A DNA stretch of 64,000 nucleotides, from assembly GCF_014646015.1 (NCBI RefSeq), contig NZ_BMMQ01000003.1:186001-250000 (forward strand), in the 5' to 3' direction. Source of the DNA: Microbacterium nanhaiense (GTDB lineage: Bacteria; Actinomycetota; Actinomycetes; Actinomycetales; Microbacteriaceae). Shown here one piece after another: positions 1 to 9,358 of this stretch. A program made the translations under genes and the position numbers. Under the pieces are notes generated by a model, which saw nothing but the letters and a program-made list of their open reading frames with translations, was not told the origin of the DNA and searched no databases. Within the stretch, counting starts at the first letter, position 1, and every line of letters starts with the position of its first letter.

Positions 1-1
1 C

Positions 2-1333
2 GGCGTCTGGCCGGACACGATCCGCCGCACCAAGAAGGGCGAGCTCTCCGTCGGAGGCATGAAGGCGAGCGCCCTCGCCGAGCGCTATGGCACACCCGTC
101 CTGGTGCTCGACGAGCTGCACGTCCGTGAGCGAGCTGAGCGCACCCGCCGCGCCTTCGAGACCGCGGCTGCCCGCCACGGCGGATCCGCGCGCGTCTACT
201 ACGCCGGGAAGGCGTTCCTCACGTCCGAGGTCGCGCGCTGGATGCTCGCGGCGGGCCTGAACATCGACGTCTGCTCGCGCGGCGAGCTCGAGACGGCGCT
301 CGCGGCCGATGTGCCCGCCGAGCGCATCGGTTTCCACGGCAACAACAAGAGCGTGTCCGAGCTCGAGCGCGCCATCGGCGTCGGACTCGGCACGATCGTC
401 GTCGATTCGCCCATCGAGGTCGAGCGCATCAGCGCGATCGCCGAGCGCCTCGGCACCTCGCAGCGCGTGCTGGTGCGCGTGCGCAGCGGCGTGCACGCCG
501 ACACGCACGACTTCCTCGCGACCGCCCACGAGGACCAGAAGTTCGGCTTCTCTCTCGAGGAGGCGGAGTCGGCCGTGGCGCGGATCCGGGAGCTGCCCTC
601 GGTGGAGTTCGTCGGCCTCCACTGCCACATCGGATCCCAGATCTTCGGGGTCAGCGGTTTCCGCGAGTCGGCCTCGCGCGTGCTCGAACTGCACGAGCGC
701 CTGCTCGGCGGCGGACCTGTGCCGCTGCTGAACCTCGGCGGCGGCTTCGGCATCGCCTACACGCGCGCCGACACCCCCGCCGAGATCGAGGCGCTCGCCG
801 ACGGCATCGTCGACGCCGTGGCGAACGAGTGCGCGGCGCGGGGCATCGACATGCCGGAGCTCGCTTTCGAGCCGGGCCGGTCGATCATCGGCTCGGCCGG
901 CATCACCCTGTACGAGGTGGGCACGACGAAGCCGGTCGTGGTCGACACCGGCGACGGATCCGCCGAGCGGCTCTACGTCGCGGTCGACGGCGGGATGAGC
1001 GACAACGTGCGCCCCGCCCTCTACGGCGCCCAGTACTCGGCGCGCATCGCCTCGCGCACCTCCGAGGCCCCGGCCGCTCTGGTGCGGGTCGTCGGAATGC
1101 ACTGCGAATCCGGCGACATCGTCGTCGACAACGAATACCTGCCGGGCGACGTCGTGCCCGGCGACCTCGTCGCCGTCGCCTCGACGGGCGCCTACTCGGC
1201 CGCCATGGCGAGCAACTACAACCACGTTCCGCGCCCCGCCGTCGTGGCGGTGCGCGACGGCGAGGCCCGCGTGATCCTGCGCGGCGAGACGATCGACGAT
1301 CTTCTCGCCCGCGATCCCGGCCTGGTCCGCTGA
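2..1333 (+). CDS. lysA: Diaminopimelate decarboxylase, 5' end outside window
   Basis: Converts meso-diaminopimelate to L-lysine, the last step of lysine synthesis, using PLP in the cytoplasm. The frame is open from base 2 (GVWPDTIRRT...), which matches the residues normally found before the barrel domain, so the ATG at 59 is internal and the gene begins upstream. Visible fold-type III marks are the PLP lysine in YYAGKAF, the HCHIGSQI strand, the glycine-rich GGGFG loop, EPGRSI, and the active-site cysteine in CESGDIVVDN. The stop is followed 28 bases later by hom, so the two are probably co-transcribed. This lysA-hom order is common in actinobacteria. Confidence 0.95.
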   Translation, partial: GVWPDTIRRTKKGELSVGGMKASALAERYGTPVLVLDELHVRERAERTRRAFETAAARHGGSARVYYAGKAFLTSEVARWMLAAGLNIDVCSRGELETALAADVPAERIGFHGNNKSVSELERAIGVGLGTIVVDSPIEVERISAIAERLGTSQRVLVRVRSGVHADTHDFLATAHEDQKFGFSLEEAESAVARIRELPSVEFVGLHCHIGSQIFGVSGFRESASRVLELHERLLGGGPVPLLNLGGGFGIAYTRADTPAEIEALADGIVDAVANECAARGIDMPELAFEPGRSIIGSAGITLYEVGTTKPVVVDTGDGSAERLYVAVDGGMSDNVRPALYGAQYSARIASRTSEAPAALVRVVGMHCESGDIVVDNEYLPGDVVPGDLVAVASTGAYSAAMASNYNHVPRPAVVAVRDGEARVILRGETIDDLLARDPGLVR

Positions 1334-1361
1334 GCCCCCTTCTAGCCTTCGAGGGAGAAGA

Positions 1362-2651
1362 ATGATCGATCATCGTACGCTGCGTGTCGCGCTGCTGGGA
1401 GCCGGGTCGGTGGGCGCGCAGGTGGCGCGCCTGCTGCTCGAGCATGCCGACGAACTGGAGGAGCGCTCGGGCGCCCGCCTCGAGCTGGCCGGAATCGCGG
1501 TGCGCAACATCGACGCGCCGCGCGACGTCGAGCTGCCTCGCGAGCTGTTCACGACCGATGCGCACGAGCTCATCGTCGGCAGCGACATCGTGATCGAGCT
1601 GATGGGCGGCATCGAGCCGGCGCGCACCTACATCCTCGAGGCGCTCCAGTCGGGCGCCGACGTCGTGACGGGGAACAAGGCCCTCATCGCCACCCACGGC
1701 GCCGAGATCTTCGACGCCGCCGACCAGGTGGGCGCCTCCGTGTCCTACGAGGCGGCGGTGGCCGGCGCGATTCCGATCATCCGTCCCCTGAAGGACTCGC
1801 TCGCGGGCGATATCGTCACGCGGATCTTCGGAATCGTCAACGGCACGACGAACTACATCCTCGATCGCATGGACAAGGAGGGCGCGGACTTCGACGCCGT
1901 GCTCGCCGACGCGCAGGCGCTCGGATACGCGGAGGCGGATCCGACGGCCGACGTCGAGGGTCACGACGCCGCCCAGAAGGCCGCGATCCTCGCCAGCCTC
2001 GCGTTCCACACCGACGTGCCGCTCGAGAAGGTGCACTGCGAGGGCATCACGAAGATCGATGCCGCCGCGATCGAGAACGCCAAGAAGGCCGGCTACGTGA
2101 TCAAGCTGCTCGCCACGTGCGAGCGCCTGCCGGGCGGCGACGACATCTCCGTGCGCGTGTACCCCGCGCTCATCAACCGCGACCACCCGCTGGCCAGCGT
2201 GCACGGCGGGAACAACGCCGTCTACGTCGAGGCGGAGGCGGCCGGACCGCTCATGTTCTACGGCGCGGGCGCCGGCGGAGTGCAGACCGCATCCGCGATC
2301 CTCGGCGACGTCGTCTCGGCGGCGCGGCGCCACATCGCCGGTGGCGGCGGCGTCGGAGAGTCGGCCCGCGGCGTGCACCCGATCGCGGAGATCGGGCGCA
2401 TCACGACGCGATACCAGATCACGCTCGACGTCGCCGACGAGCAGGGCGTGCTCGCGACCGTCGCCGGGATCCTGTCGGACGGCGGCGTATCCATCGCGAC
2501 CTTCGAGCAGACGGCGACCGAATCCGGCGCCCGCCTCGTCATCGGCACGCACCGCGCGACCGAGCAGGCGCTCAGCGACACCGTCGTCGCGCTCGGCGAG
2601 AGCGGCGTCGTCGAGAGCGTCGTGACGGTACTCCGCGTGGAGGGGGAGTGA
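1362..2651 (+). CDS. hom: Homoserine dehydrogenase
   Basis: Reduces aspartate semialdehyde to homoserine, the branch point to threonine and methionine. The 429-residue protein has an N-terminal Rossmann motif GAGSVGAQV (about residues 10-18), the NKALIA and GIVNGTTNYIL motifs of the catalytic domain, and a C-terminal ACT domain (about 345-429) that in this family senses threonine. The ATG at 1362 follows GGGAGAAG at a normal distance. The stop overlaps the region where thrB starts, so translation is likely coupled. No threonine leader peptide or attenuator lies in the 28-base gap to lysA. Confidence 0.96.
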   Translation: MIDHRTLRVALLGAGSVGAQVARLLLEHADELEERSGARLELAGIAVRNIDAPRDVELPRELFTTDAHELIVGSDIVIELMGGIEPARTYILEALQSGADVVTGNKALIATHGAEIFDAADQVGASVSYEAAVAGAIPIIRPLKDSLAGDIVTRIFGIVNGTTNYILDRMDKEGADFDAVLADAQALGYAEADPTADVEGHDAAQKAAILASLAFHTDVPLEKVHCEGITKIDAAAIENAKKAGYVIKLLATCERLPGGDDISVRVYPALINRDHPLASVHGGNNAVYVEAEAAGPLMFYGAGAGGVQTASAILGDVVSAARRHIAGGGGVGESARGVHPIAEIGRITTRYQITLDVADEQGVLATVAGILSDGGVSIATFEQTATESGARLVIGTHRATEQALSDTVVALGESGVVESVVTVLRVEGE

Positions 2652-2659
2652 GCGCCCCG

Positions 2660-3592
2660 ATGCGCACCGTCGAGGTGCGCGTGCCGGCGACGAGCGCGAA
2701 TCTCGGCCCCGGCTTCGACACGCTCGGCCTCGCCCTGAGCATCTACGACGAACTCACCGTGTCGGCCCTCGACGGGCACGAGATCGATATCGCGGTCGAG
2801 GGCACGGGCGCCGCGGAGATCCCCACCGATGCGTCCAACCTCATCCTGCGTACGATCCGCTACGCCTACGAGGCGGTCGGGCGCCAGGCGCCCGGCATCC
2901 GGATCCGCGCGCGAAACGGCATCCCGCACGGGCGCGGTCTCGGGTCGAGCGGATCCGCCGTCGTCGCGGGCCTGCTCGCCGCGAAGGGGCTGCTCGACGG
3001 GGTCGCGACCTTCAGCGATGCCGACCTGCTGCGCCTCGCGACCGAGATCGAAGGACACCCCGACAACGTCGCCCCGGCGCTCTTCGGCGGGCTGACGATC
3101 GCGTGGACCGACGACGAGATGCCGCGCCACAAGAAGCTGCTCGTGCACCGCGGCGTGTCTCCGCTCGTCTTCGTGCCGGACCGCACGATGTCGACGTCCA
3201 CGGCGCGCAGCGTTCTGGATCCCGCGGTCTCCCGCGAGGACGCCGTATTCAACGTGTCGCGCTCGGCGCTGCTCATCGCCGCTCTCACGCAGAGCCCGGA
3301 CCTGCTGATGGCCGCGACCGAGGACCGACTGCACCAGAACAGCCGCGCGGCCGCGATGCCGGAGACCGACTCGCTCGTGCGCGCGCTGCGCGCCGCCGGA
3401 TTCGCGGCGGTCGTCTCGGGTGCGGGGCCGAGCGTTCTCGTGCTCGCCGATGGTCCGGGCCGCCGCCTGGACGCCGTCGCGGTCGCCGACGCGCACACCT
3501 CGGGCACGTGGCAGCCGCTGATGCTCGCCGTCGACTTCCTCGGTGGTACAGTGAGAGCATCAGCGGAGGGTGCCTCGTCGCACGAACTCTGA
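2660..3592 (+). CDS. thrB: Homoserine kinase
   Basis: GHMP-family kinase that phosphorylates homoserine with ATP on the threonine route. The 310-residue product shows the N-terminal substrate motif ATSANLGPGFD, the ATP-binding P-loop GRGLGSSGSA (near residue 95) and the C-terminal GAGPS loop. The ATG at 2660 is chosen because the purine run ending hom (GGAGGGGGAG) lies about 11 bases upstream. A GTG at 2648, overlapping the hom stop, is in frame but sits too close to that run. Threonine synthase (thrC), often found between hom and thrB in related genomes, is not in this window. Confidence 0.94.
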   Translation: MRTVEVRVPATSANLGPGFDTLGLALSIYDELTVSALDGHEIDIAVEGTGAAEIPTDASNLILRTIRYAYEAVGRQAPGIRIRARNGIPHGRGLGSSGSAVVAGLLAAKGLLDGVATFSDADLLRLATEIEGHPDNVAPALFGGLTIAWTDDEMPRHKKLLVHRGVSPLVFVPDRTMSTSTARSVLDPAVSREDAVFNVSRSALLIAALTQSPDLLMAATEDRLHQNSRAAAMPETDSLVRALRAAGFAAVVSGAGPSVLVLADGPGRRLDAVAVADAHTSGTWQPLMLAVDFLGGTVRASAEGASSHEL

Positions 3593-3748
3593 ACCTCCGT
3601 CGCAATTCTGCGAAGCCCCGCACGGTCATCCGACGGGATGCGTTCTCGCGTAACGCCCGGATGGTCGGCCTGCTCTTTCTGCATGTCGACGTCGCAATAT
3701 CTCCTGTGCGCATGGGCTCTGACAGCACTTCATCTTTAAGGAGCACTC
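3593..3748 (+). other. Intergenic leader upstream of rho
   Basis: A 156-base gap between thrB and rho. It holds no supported gene. A possible -10 element TACAGT (3547-3552) lies in the end of thrB, but without a clear -35. The stretch before the AAGGAG ribosome site at about 3739 is fairly pyrimidine-rich. Autoregulation of rho through its leader is known in other bacteria; whether it happens here is inference. Confidence 0.3.
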
Positions 3749-5983
3749 GTGGATTCCACCACCGAGAACAACGGCGGCGAAGCCGCCACCCTGCAGGAGC
3801 AGATCGACGCCGCGATCGCGGCCGCCGACGCGGCGACCTCGTCGCGCCCGGCCCGTAAGCGCGCCCCGCGCCGCGCCAGCTCGAGCGGCATCGCCGGCGA
3901 GGCCGCGACATCGCAGGCCGAGGCGGCGCCTGCCGAGGCGCCCGCGGCTGAGGCTGTTGCCGAGGAGGCGCCGGCGGCGCCGAAGAAGACGACGCGTACG
4001 CGTCGGACGAAGGCGCAGATCGAGGCGGACAAGGCTGCGGCCGAGGCTGCTGCGGCGGAGGCGCCCGCGGCCGAGGCTGTTGCCGAGGAGGCGCCGGCGG
4101 CGCCGAAGAAGACGACGCGTACGCGTCGGACGAAGGCGCAGATCGAGGCCGATAAGGCTGCCGCCGCGGCAGCGGAGTCGGCCGAGGTCGCCGCACCCGC
4201 CGAGAAGGCCGCGCCCGCTGGCGCCGAGGTTCCGTCCGAGGAAGCCGCCCCGGCGGGCGACGACGCCGAGGGGAACGATGAGACCGAGGCGCCGAAGCGC
4301 CCGGCCCGCAACAGCCGCTCGCGCCGCAAGCCCGCGAACGACGAGCAGGCCGAGGACGAGCCCGCCGAAAAGCCCGAGGCCGAGACCCCGTCCGCCGAGG
4401 GCGAGCAGGCCGCGGAGGCCTCCACCGACGAGTCTTCCTCGACGAACGAGGGCAGCGATTCCGAGGGCGACGAGTCGGAGGGGTCGGGCCGCAGCCGCAA
4501 CCGCCGCAGCCGCAACCGCCGCAAGAAGAACGGCTCCAGCGAGGGCGACGAGCAGCAGGGCGAGACCGCGCAGAACGGCAACCAGCGCGGACAGCAGAAC
4601 GGCAACGGCCAGAACGGTAACGGCCAGAACGGTAACGGCCAGAACGGTAACGGCCAGAACGGTAACGGCCAGAACGGTAACGGCCAGAACGGTAACGGCC
4701 AGAACGGCAACCAGCGCGGTCAGCAGCGCGAGCAGCAGGGCCGCGAGCAGCAGCAGAACCGCCAGGAGCAGAACCGCAACGCCCGCAACCGTCGCGGCCG
4801 CGGCCAGGACGAGTTCGAGCCCGAGATCGGCGCCGACGACGTCCTGATCCCGATCGCCGGAATCCTCGATGTGCTCGACAACTACGCCTTCGTGCGCACG
4901 ACGGGCTACCTGCCCGGTCAGCAGGACGTCTACGTCTCGCTCGGCCAGGTGAAGAAGTACAACCTGCGCAAGGGCGACGCGGTCGTCGGCGCCATCAAGC
5001 AGCCGCGCGAGGGCGATCAGAACAGCCGCCAGAAGTACAACGCGCTCGTCAAGGTCGACTCGGTCAACGGCCTCTCGGTCGACGACGCCGCGGGTCGCGT
5101 CGAGTTCAGCGACCTGACGCCGCTCTACCCGCAGGAGCGCCTGCGCCTCGAGACGGCACCCGAGAAGACGACGCAGCGGATCATCGACCTCGTCGCCCCG
5201 ATCGGCAAGGGTCAGCGCGGCCTCATCGTCGCGCCGCCGAAGGCCGGCAAGACGATCGTGCTGCAGCAGATCGCCAACGCGATCGCGCAGAACAACCCCG
5301 AGGCGCACCTGATGGTCGTCCTCGTGGACGAGCGTCCCGAGGAAGTCACCGACATGCAGCGCACGGTCAACGGTGAGGTCATCGCCTCGACGTTCGACCG
5401 CCCCGCCGAAGACCACACGACGGTCGCGGAACTGGCGATCGAGCGCGCCAAGCGCCTCGTGGAGCTGGGTCGCGACGTGGTCGTGCTCCTCGACTCGATC
5501 ACGCGCCTCGGTCGCGCCTACAACCTGCAGGCACCCACGTCGGGCCGCGTGATGTCGGGCGGCGTCGATGCGTCGGCGCTCTACCCGCCGAAGAAGTTCT
5601 TCGGCGCGGCGCGCAACATCGAGAACGGCGGCTCGCTCACGATCCTCGCGACCGCGCTCGTCGAGACCGGATCCAAGATGGACGAGGTCATCTTCGAGGA
5701 GTTCAAGGGCACGGGCAACATGGAGTTGCGCCTGTCGCGTCAGCTCGCCGACAAGCGCATCTTCCCGGCCGTCGACGTCAACGCCTCGTCGACGCGTCGC
5801 GAGGAGATGCTGCTGAGCCCCGACGAGGTCAAGATCACGTGGAAGCTGCGCCGCGCCCTCGCGGGCATGGACCAGCAGCACGCGCTCGGCGTCATCCTCG
5901 AAAAGCTCAAGGAGACCGGCTCCAACGTCGAGTTCCTCGTGCAGATGCAGAAGAGCTCGGTCGCGGCGGAAAACGGTCGTTGA
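3749..5983 (+). CDS. rho: Transcription termination factor Rho with long N-terminal insertion
   Basis: Hexameric RNA-dependent ATPase that ends transcription at C-rich, untranslated RNA. At 744 residues it is far longer than the 419-residue E. coli protein. The first 360 or so residues are low complexity: Ala/Glu/Lys/Arg-rich with a 41-residue segment present twice, then a Gly-Asn-Gln tract of seven GNGQN units (residues 285-319), then an RN/QN-rich stretch. The conserved core follows: an RNA-binding cold-shock-like domain ([12 protein letters not shown]), Walker A APPKAGKT (about 495-502) and Walker [17 protein letters not shown]. The GTG start follows TTAAGGAG. Extended Asn/Arg-rich N termini are a known actinobacterial feature of Rho and may add RNA contacts or promote condensates. 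Confidence 0.96.
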   Translation: MDSTTENNGGEAATLQEQIDAAIAAADAATSSRPARKRAPRRASSSGIAGEAATSQAEAAPAEAPAAEAVAEEAPAAPKKTTRTRRTKAQIEADKAAAEAAAAEAPAAEAVAEEAPAAPKKTTRTRRTKAQIEADKAAAAAAESAEVAAPAEKAAPAGAEVPSEEAAPAGDDAEGNDETEAPKRPARNSRSRRKPANDEQAEDEPAEKPEAETPSAEGEQAAEASTDESSSTNEGSDSEGDESEGSGRSRNRRSRNRRKKNGSSEGDEQQGETAQNGNQRGQQNGNGQNGNGQNGNGQNGNGQNGNGQNGNGQNGNGQNGNQRGQQREQQGREQQQNRQEQNRNARNRRGRGQDEFEPEIGADDVLIPIAGILDVLDNYAFVRTTGYLPGQQDVYVSLGQVKKYNLRKGDAVVGAIKQPREGDQNSRQKYNALVKVDSVNGLSVDDAAGRVEFSDLTPLYPQERLRLETAPEKTTQRIIDLVAPIGKGQRGLIVAPPKAGKTIVLQQIANAIAQNNPEAHLMVVLVDERPEEVTDMQRTVNGEVIASTFDRPAEDHTTVAELAIERAKRLVELGRDVVVLLDSITRLGRAYNLQAPTSGRVMSGGVDASALYPPKKFFGAARNIENGGSLTILATALVETGSKMDEVIFEEFKGTGNMELRLSRQLADKRIFPAVDVNASSTRREEMLLSPDEVKITWKLRRALAGMDQQHALGVILEKLKETGSNVEFLVQMQKSSVAAENGR
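3935..4180 (+). repeat. 123-bp in-frame direct repeat within rho
   Basis: A segment starting GAGGCGCCCGCGG at 3935 recurs at 4058, 123 bases later (41 codons), almost unchanged. Each copy encodes Ala/Glu residues followed by [20 protein letters not shown]. It looks like a recent in-frame duplication of a basic module. Confidence 0.85.
4601..4705 (+). repeat. 15-bp tandem repeat in rho (seven GNGQN units)
   Basis: Seven head-to-tail copies of GGTAACGGCCAGAAC; the first copy has GGC for GGT. They encode (GNGQN)x7 in frame. Near-identical units suggest slippage, so copy number may vary between strains. The change would always be a multiple of five residues and would keep the frame. Confidence 0.93.
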
Positions 5984-5986
5984 CAC

Positions 5987-7060
5987 GTGTTCGAGTCCGT
6001 CCAGTCTCTGATCGACGAGCACGCCCGGGTCCAGGAGGAGCTCTCGGACCCGGCCGTGCACGCCGACGCCGCGCGCGCGAAGCGCGTGAACCGTCGTTTC
6101 GCGGAGCTCTCGCGCATCGTCCGCGCCCACGAGGAGTGGACGAAGGCGGGGGAGGACCTCGACGCGGCGCGTGAGCTCGCGGGCGAGGACGACGCCTTCG
6201 CCGAAGAGATCCCGGCGCTCGAGGAACGCCTCGCCGAGAGCCAGGAACGCCTCCGGCGCCTGCTGATCCCTCGGGATCCGGACGACGCGCGCGACGTGAT
6301 CATGGAGATCAAGGCGGGCGAGGGCGGCGCGGAGAGCGCGCTGTTCGCGGCGGACCTCCTGCGGATGTACTCGCAGTACGCCGCGCACCGGGGCTGGAAG
6401 ACCGAGATCATCGAGTCCGATGCCTCGGACCTCGGCGGGTACAAGAACGTGCAGGTGGCGTTCAAGGGATCCTCCAACGACCCCGCGCAGGGCGTGTGGG
6501 CTCACCTGAAGTACGAGGGCGGCGTGCACCGCGTGCAGCGCGTGCCGGCGACCGAGTCGCAGGGACGCATCCACACCTCGACGACCGGCGTTCTCGTCTT
6601 CCCCGAGGTGGACGAGCCGGAGGAGGTGCAGATCGATCAGAACGACCTCAAGATCGACGTGTACCGCTCGTCGGGCCCCGGCGGACAGTCGGTCAACACG
6701 ACCGACTCCGCCGTGCGCATCACGCACCTCCCCTCGGGCATCGTCGTGTCGATGCAGAACGAGAAGTCCCAGCTGCAGAACCGTGAGGCGGCGATGCGCG
6801 TGCTCCGTGCGCGCCTGCTTGCGAAGCAGCAGGAGGAGCTGGCGGCGGCGGCCTCGGACGCGCGGCGGAGCCAGATCCGGGGAATGGACCGCTCTGAGCG
6901 GATCCGCACCTACAACTTCCCCGAGAACCGCATCGCGGACCACCGCACCGGCTACAAGGCCTACAACCTCGATCAGGTGATGGACGGCGCGCTCGAGCCC
7001 GTCATCGAGAGCTGCATCACGGCCGACGAGGCCGAGCGGCTCGAGCACCTCGGGGAATGA
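5987..7060 (+). CDS. prfA: Peptide chain release factor 1
   Basis: Recognises UAA and UAG and triggers peptide release. The 357-residue protein has the RF1 tripeptide PAT in [11 protein letters not shown] and the universal GGQ in [11 protein letters not shown], whose glutamine is the usual PrmC methylation target. The GTG start lies only three bases after the rho stop, which indicates co-transcription and probably coupled translation. In most relatives prmC follows directly. Here prmC is about 8 kb downstream, after an inserted block. Confidence 0.96.
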   Translation: MFESVQSLIDEHARVQEELSDPAVHADAARAKRVNRRFAELSRIVRAHEEWTKAGEDLDAARELAGEDDAFAEEIPALEERLAESQERLRRLLIPRDPDDARDVIMEIKAGEGGAESALFAADLLRMYSQYAAHRGWKTEIIESDASDLGGYKNVQVAFKGSSNDPAQGVWAHLKYEGGVHRVQRVPATESQGRIHTSTTGVLVFPEVDEPEEVQIDQNDLKIDVYRSSGPGGQSVNTTDSAVRITHLPSGIVVSMQNEKSQLQNREAAMRVLRARLLAKQQEELAAAASDARRSQIRGMDRSERIRTYNFPENRIADHRTGYKAYNLDQVMDGALEPVIESCITADEAERLEHLGE

Positions 7061-7064
7061 GCGG

Positions 7065-7095
7065 GAGCGGCGTGCCGGTGTGCGGCGCGCCGCTC
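7065..7095. terminator. Hairpin between convergent prfA and ABC permease
   Basis: GAGCGGCG (7065-7072) pairs with CGCCGCTC (7088-7095) around a 15-base loop. It lies between two genes that face each other and overlaps the permease stop codon. There is no T-run, so it is a candidate bidirectional terminator only. Confidence 0.45.
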
Positions 7096-7858
7096 AGCCG
7101 AATCGACGGCGCGTGATCGCGATGGCGGCGAGCCACGAGACCGCGAGGACGCCGACGCACCACCCGAGGGCGACCCAGATCTCGGATCCCACCGCTGTGC
7201 CCGCGAAGAGCGCGCGCAGCGTCTCGACGATCGGGGTGACCGGCTGGTTCTCCGCGAACCAGCGCACCGGACCCGGCATCCCCTCGGTCGGGACGAAGGC
7301 CGAGCTCAAGAACGGCAGGAAGATCAGCGGGTAGCTGAACGCGCTCGCACCGTCGATCGACTTCGCCGCAAGGCCGGACACCACCGCCAGCCAGGTGAGC
7401 GCGAGCGTGAAGAGGAGCAGCACCCCCGCGACCGCCAACCAGGCGCCGACGCCCGCGTTCGTGCGGAATCCCATGATGAGCGCGACGCCCGTGACGATGA
7501 CGAGGGCCGCGACGTTCGCGGCGAGCGAGGTCAGGACGTGGGCCCAGAGCACGGAGGATCGCGCGATCGGCATGGAGCGGAAGCGCTCGTTGAGCCCGCC
7601 CTGCACGTCGAGGAAGAGCCGATACGCCGTATAGGCGACCCCGGATGCCACCGTGATGAGCAGGATCCCGGGCAGGAGGTAGTCGACGTATCGCGCGCCG
7701 CCGACGTCGATCGCGCCGCCGAAGACGTAGACGAACAGCAGGAGGAACGCGATCGGCATGATCGCGGTCGTCACGATGGTGTCGGGGCTGCGCAGCACGT
7801 GCGCCAGCGAGCGCTTCGTGAGCGTGGCGGTGTCGGCCAGCGCGTGCGCTGCGTTCAT
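7094..7858 (-). CDS. ABC-2 type exporter permease (DrrB-like)
   Basis: A 254-residue integral membrane protein with about six hydrophobic segments and the ABC-2 permease layout of daunorubicin-resistance DrrB proteins: a short cytoplasmic N terminus, a first membrane span at TAIMPIAFLLLFVYVFGG, and the conserved region VASGVAYTAYRLFLD. The start overlaps the ATPase stop by four bases (ATGA), so the two are translationally coupled. It presumably forms the membrane channel of a drug or lipid exporter with the ATPase. The substrate cannot be read from the sequence. Confidence 0.9.
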   Translation of the reverse strand: MNAAHALADTATLTKRSLAHVLRSPDTIVTTAIMPIAFLLLFVYVFGGAIDVGGARYVDYLLPGILLITVASGVAYTAYRLFLDVQGGLNERFRSMPIARSSVLWAHVLTSLAANVAALVIVTGVALIMGFRTNAGVGAWLAVAGVLLLFTLALTWLAVVSGLAAKSIDGASAFSYPLIFLPFLSSAFVPTEGMPGPVRWFAENQPVTPIVETLRALFAGTAVGSEIWVALGWCVGVLAVSWLAAIAITRRRFG

Positions 7859-8637
7859 GTCGGATCCTTCGTGGTCTCGGCGGACGGCGCCCGCCCGGTG
7901 ATGGCGAGGAAGATCTCCTCGAGGCTCGGTTGCTTCTCGACGTACTCGACCTCTGTCGGCGGGAGGAGGCGTCGGAGCTCATCGAGGTCGCCCTCGGCGA
8001 TGATTCGGCCTTCCGCGAGGATGCCGATCCGGTCGGCGAGGCGTTCGGCCTCGTCGAGGTACTGGGTCGTCAGCAGCACCGTCGTGCCGTGGGAAGCGAG
8101 TTCCGCGACGACGTCCCATACCTCCTGCCGGGCGTGGGGATCCAGGCCCGTCGTCGGCTCGTCGAGGAAGACGACCCGCGGCTCGCCGACGAGGCTCATC
8201 GCGATGTCGAGGCGGCGGCGCATCCCGCCGGAGTATGTCGCCGCGCGGCGATCGGCGGCGTCCGTGAGGGCGAAGCGGTCGAGCAGCGCCGCGGCGACGC
8301 CGCGCGGATCCGGCACGTGGCGCAGCCGCGCGACGAGAACGAGGTTCTCGCGCCCCGTGAGCACCTCGTCCACGGCCGAGAACTGCCCCGTCAGGCTGAT
8401 CGCGGCGCGAACCTCGGCGGCCCGGGACGATACGTCGAATCCCGCGATCTGAGCGGACCCTCCGTCGGCTCGCGCGAGGGTCGACAGGATCCGCACGAGG
8501 CTCGTCTTGCCCGCACCGTTGGCGCCGAGCAGCGCGTACACGCTGCCCTCGGCGACGTCGAAGTCGACGCCCCGCAGGACGGCGAGCTCGCCGAAGGACT
8601 TCTGGATCCCGTCGACGTGGATCGCGGGGGCGGTCAT
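7855..8637 (-). CDS. ABC exporter ATP-binding protein (DrrA-like)
   Basis: A 260-residue ABC ATPase with Walker A GANGAGKTS, signature YSGGMRRRLD, Walker B RVVFLDEPTTGLD and the switch histidine region VLLTTQYLDEA. The YSGGM signature and the C-terminal extension past the nucleotide-binding domain match the DrrA class of drug exporters. It is third in the operon padR-DUF1048-ATPase-permease, overlapping both neighbours by four bases. Expression is probably controlled by the PadR protein encoded first. Confidence 0.92.
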   Translation of the reverse strand: MTAPAIHVDGIQKSFGELAVLRGVDFDVAEGSVYALLGANGAGKTSLVRILSTLARADGGSAQIAGFDVSSRAAEVRAAISLTGQFSAVDEVLTGRENLVLVARLRHVPDPRGVAAALLDRFALTDAADRRAATYSGGMRRRLDIAMSLVGEPRVVFLDEPTTGLDPHARQEVWDVVAELASHGTTVLLTTQYLDEAERLADRIGILAEGRIIAEGDLDELRRLLPPTEVEYVEKQPSLEEIFLAITGRAPSAETTKDPT

Positions 8638-9002
8638 GTCGTCCCCGCACCCTTATCGGCACGAGCGATGGCATCCCGCAGCTTCGTGCGCTCCTTGTCG
8701 ATCCACTGCCGCCCTGCGTAACTGGCGACGAAGGTCTCGATGAATTCGACGGGGTCCTCGCCCACGATGTCGCGGACGGGCGTGGCGTTCGCCGCCGCGC
8801 CCTCGATGAGCTCGATCAGGTCGCGGCACATGTCGACCAGCGTCGTCCCGTCGACGACGCCGATGACCATGAGGTAGCGCTCGAGCGCCTCCGCCGTCTC
8901 TCGGTAGGGCGAGGGAAGCGCCTTCTGGCGCTCCTTCAACCGTCGATAATCCTTCTTGTCGCCCAGCGAGCCCGTGACGGCTTCGATCCATTTCGCGGTC
9001 AT
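8634..9002 (-). CDS. DUF1048-family protein
   Basis: A 122-residue soluble, mostly helical protein (MTAKWIEAVTGSLGDKKDYR...). Small proteins of this type are often encoded directly after a PadR regulator and before an ABC exporter; their biochemical role is not established to my knowledge. The ATG at 9002 is chosen because GGAAGGAA lies upstream and the start overlaps the padR stop by four bases. It ends inside the first codons of the ATPase gene, so all four genes form one coupled operon. Confidence 0.8.
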   Translation of the reverse strand: MTAKWIEAVTGSLGDKKDYRRLKERQKALPSPYRETAEALERYLMVIGVVDGTTLVDMCRDLIELIEGAAANATPVRDIVGEDPVEFIETFVASYAGRQWIDKERTKLRDAIARADKGAGTT

Positions 9003-9337
9003 GATGATGATGTTCCTTCCGTGCGAAGCGAGTGCATGCGGGCCGTGATGGCCGACCACGCGTTCCAGAATTCGTCGAGCCGGGCGAGCCCGGCATCGTT
9101 GAGGGTGTAGACCTTGCGAGGCGGCCCCTTCTCCGAGGGAACCTTCTCGACGTCGACGAGGCCGCCCCGTTCGATGCGCACGAGAAGCGCGTACACGGTT
9201 CCCTCCACGACGTCCGTGAACCCGAGTTCACGCAGGTGCGCCGTGAGGTCGTATCCGTGCCAGGCCCTGTCCCGCAGCAGCTCGAGGATCGCCCCCTCGA
9301 GGACGCCCTTGAGCAGTTCCGTTTCCTGTCGTCCCAT
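8999..9337 (-). CDS. PadR-family transcriptional regulator
   Basis: A 112-residue winged-helix regulator. The family signature is clear: ELLKGVLEGAILELL, then HGYDLTAHL, then EGTVYALLVRIERGGLVDVE, and a C-terminal helix (LARLDEFWNAW) for dimerisation. PadR proteins usually repress a neighbouring exporter and release DNA when they bind the exported drug. The ATG at 9337 follows CCGGAGG; an in-frame ATG at 9361 has no such site and lies within the operator-like repeats. Three repeats at 23-base spacing immediately upstream are the probable operator, so autorepression of the whole operon is likely. Confidence 0.9.
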   Translation of the reverse strand: MGRQETELLKGVLEGAILELLRDRAWHGYDLTAHLRELGFTDVVEGTVYALLVRIERGGLVDVEKVPSEKGPPRKVYTLNDAGLARLDEFWNAWSAITARMHSLRTEGTSSS

Positions 9338-9358
9338 CAGGCCTCCGGTAGTCGGTTT

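Noticed and set aside
3661-3748. A small ORF (MVGLLFLHVDVAISPV...) in the rho leader
   Set aside because: It has no stop before rho, runs through the rho start in another frame, and lacks a ribosome site.
3626-7048. A 1140-codon open frame on the minus strand opposite rho and prfA
   Set aside because: It is the mirror of two well-supported genes in GC-rich DNA and has repetitive, unrelated residues (for example [11 protein letters not shown], the complement of the GNGQN repeat).
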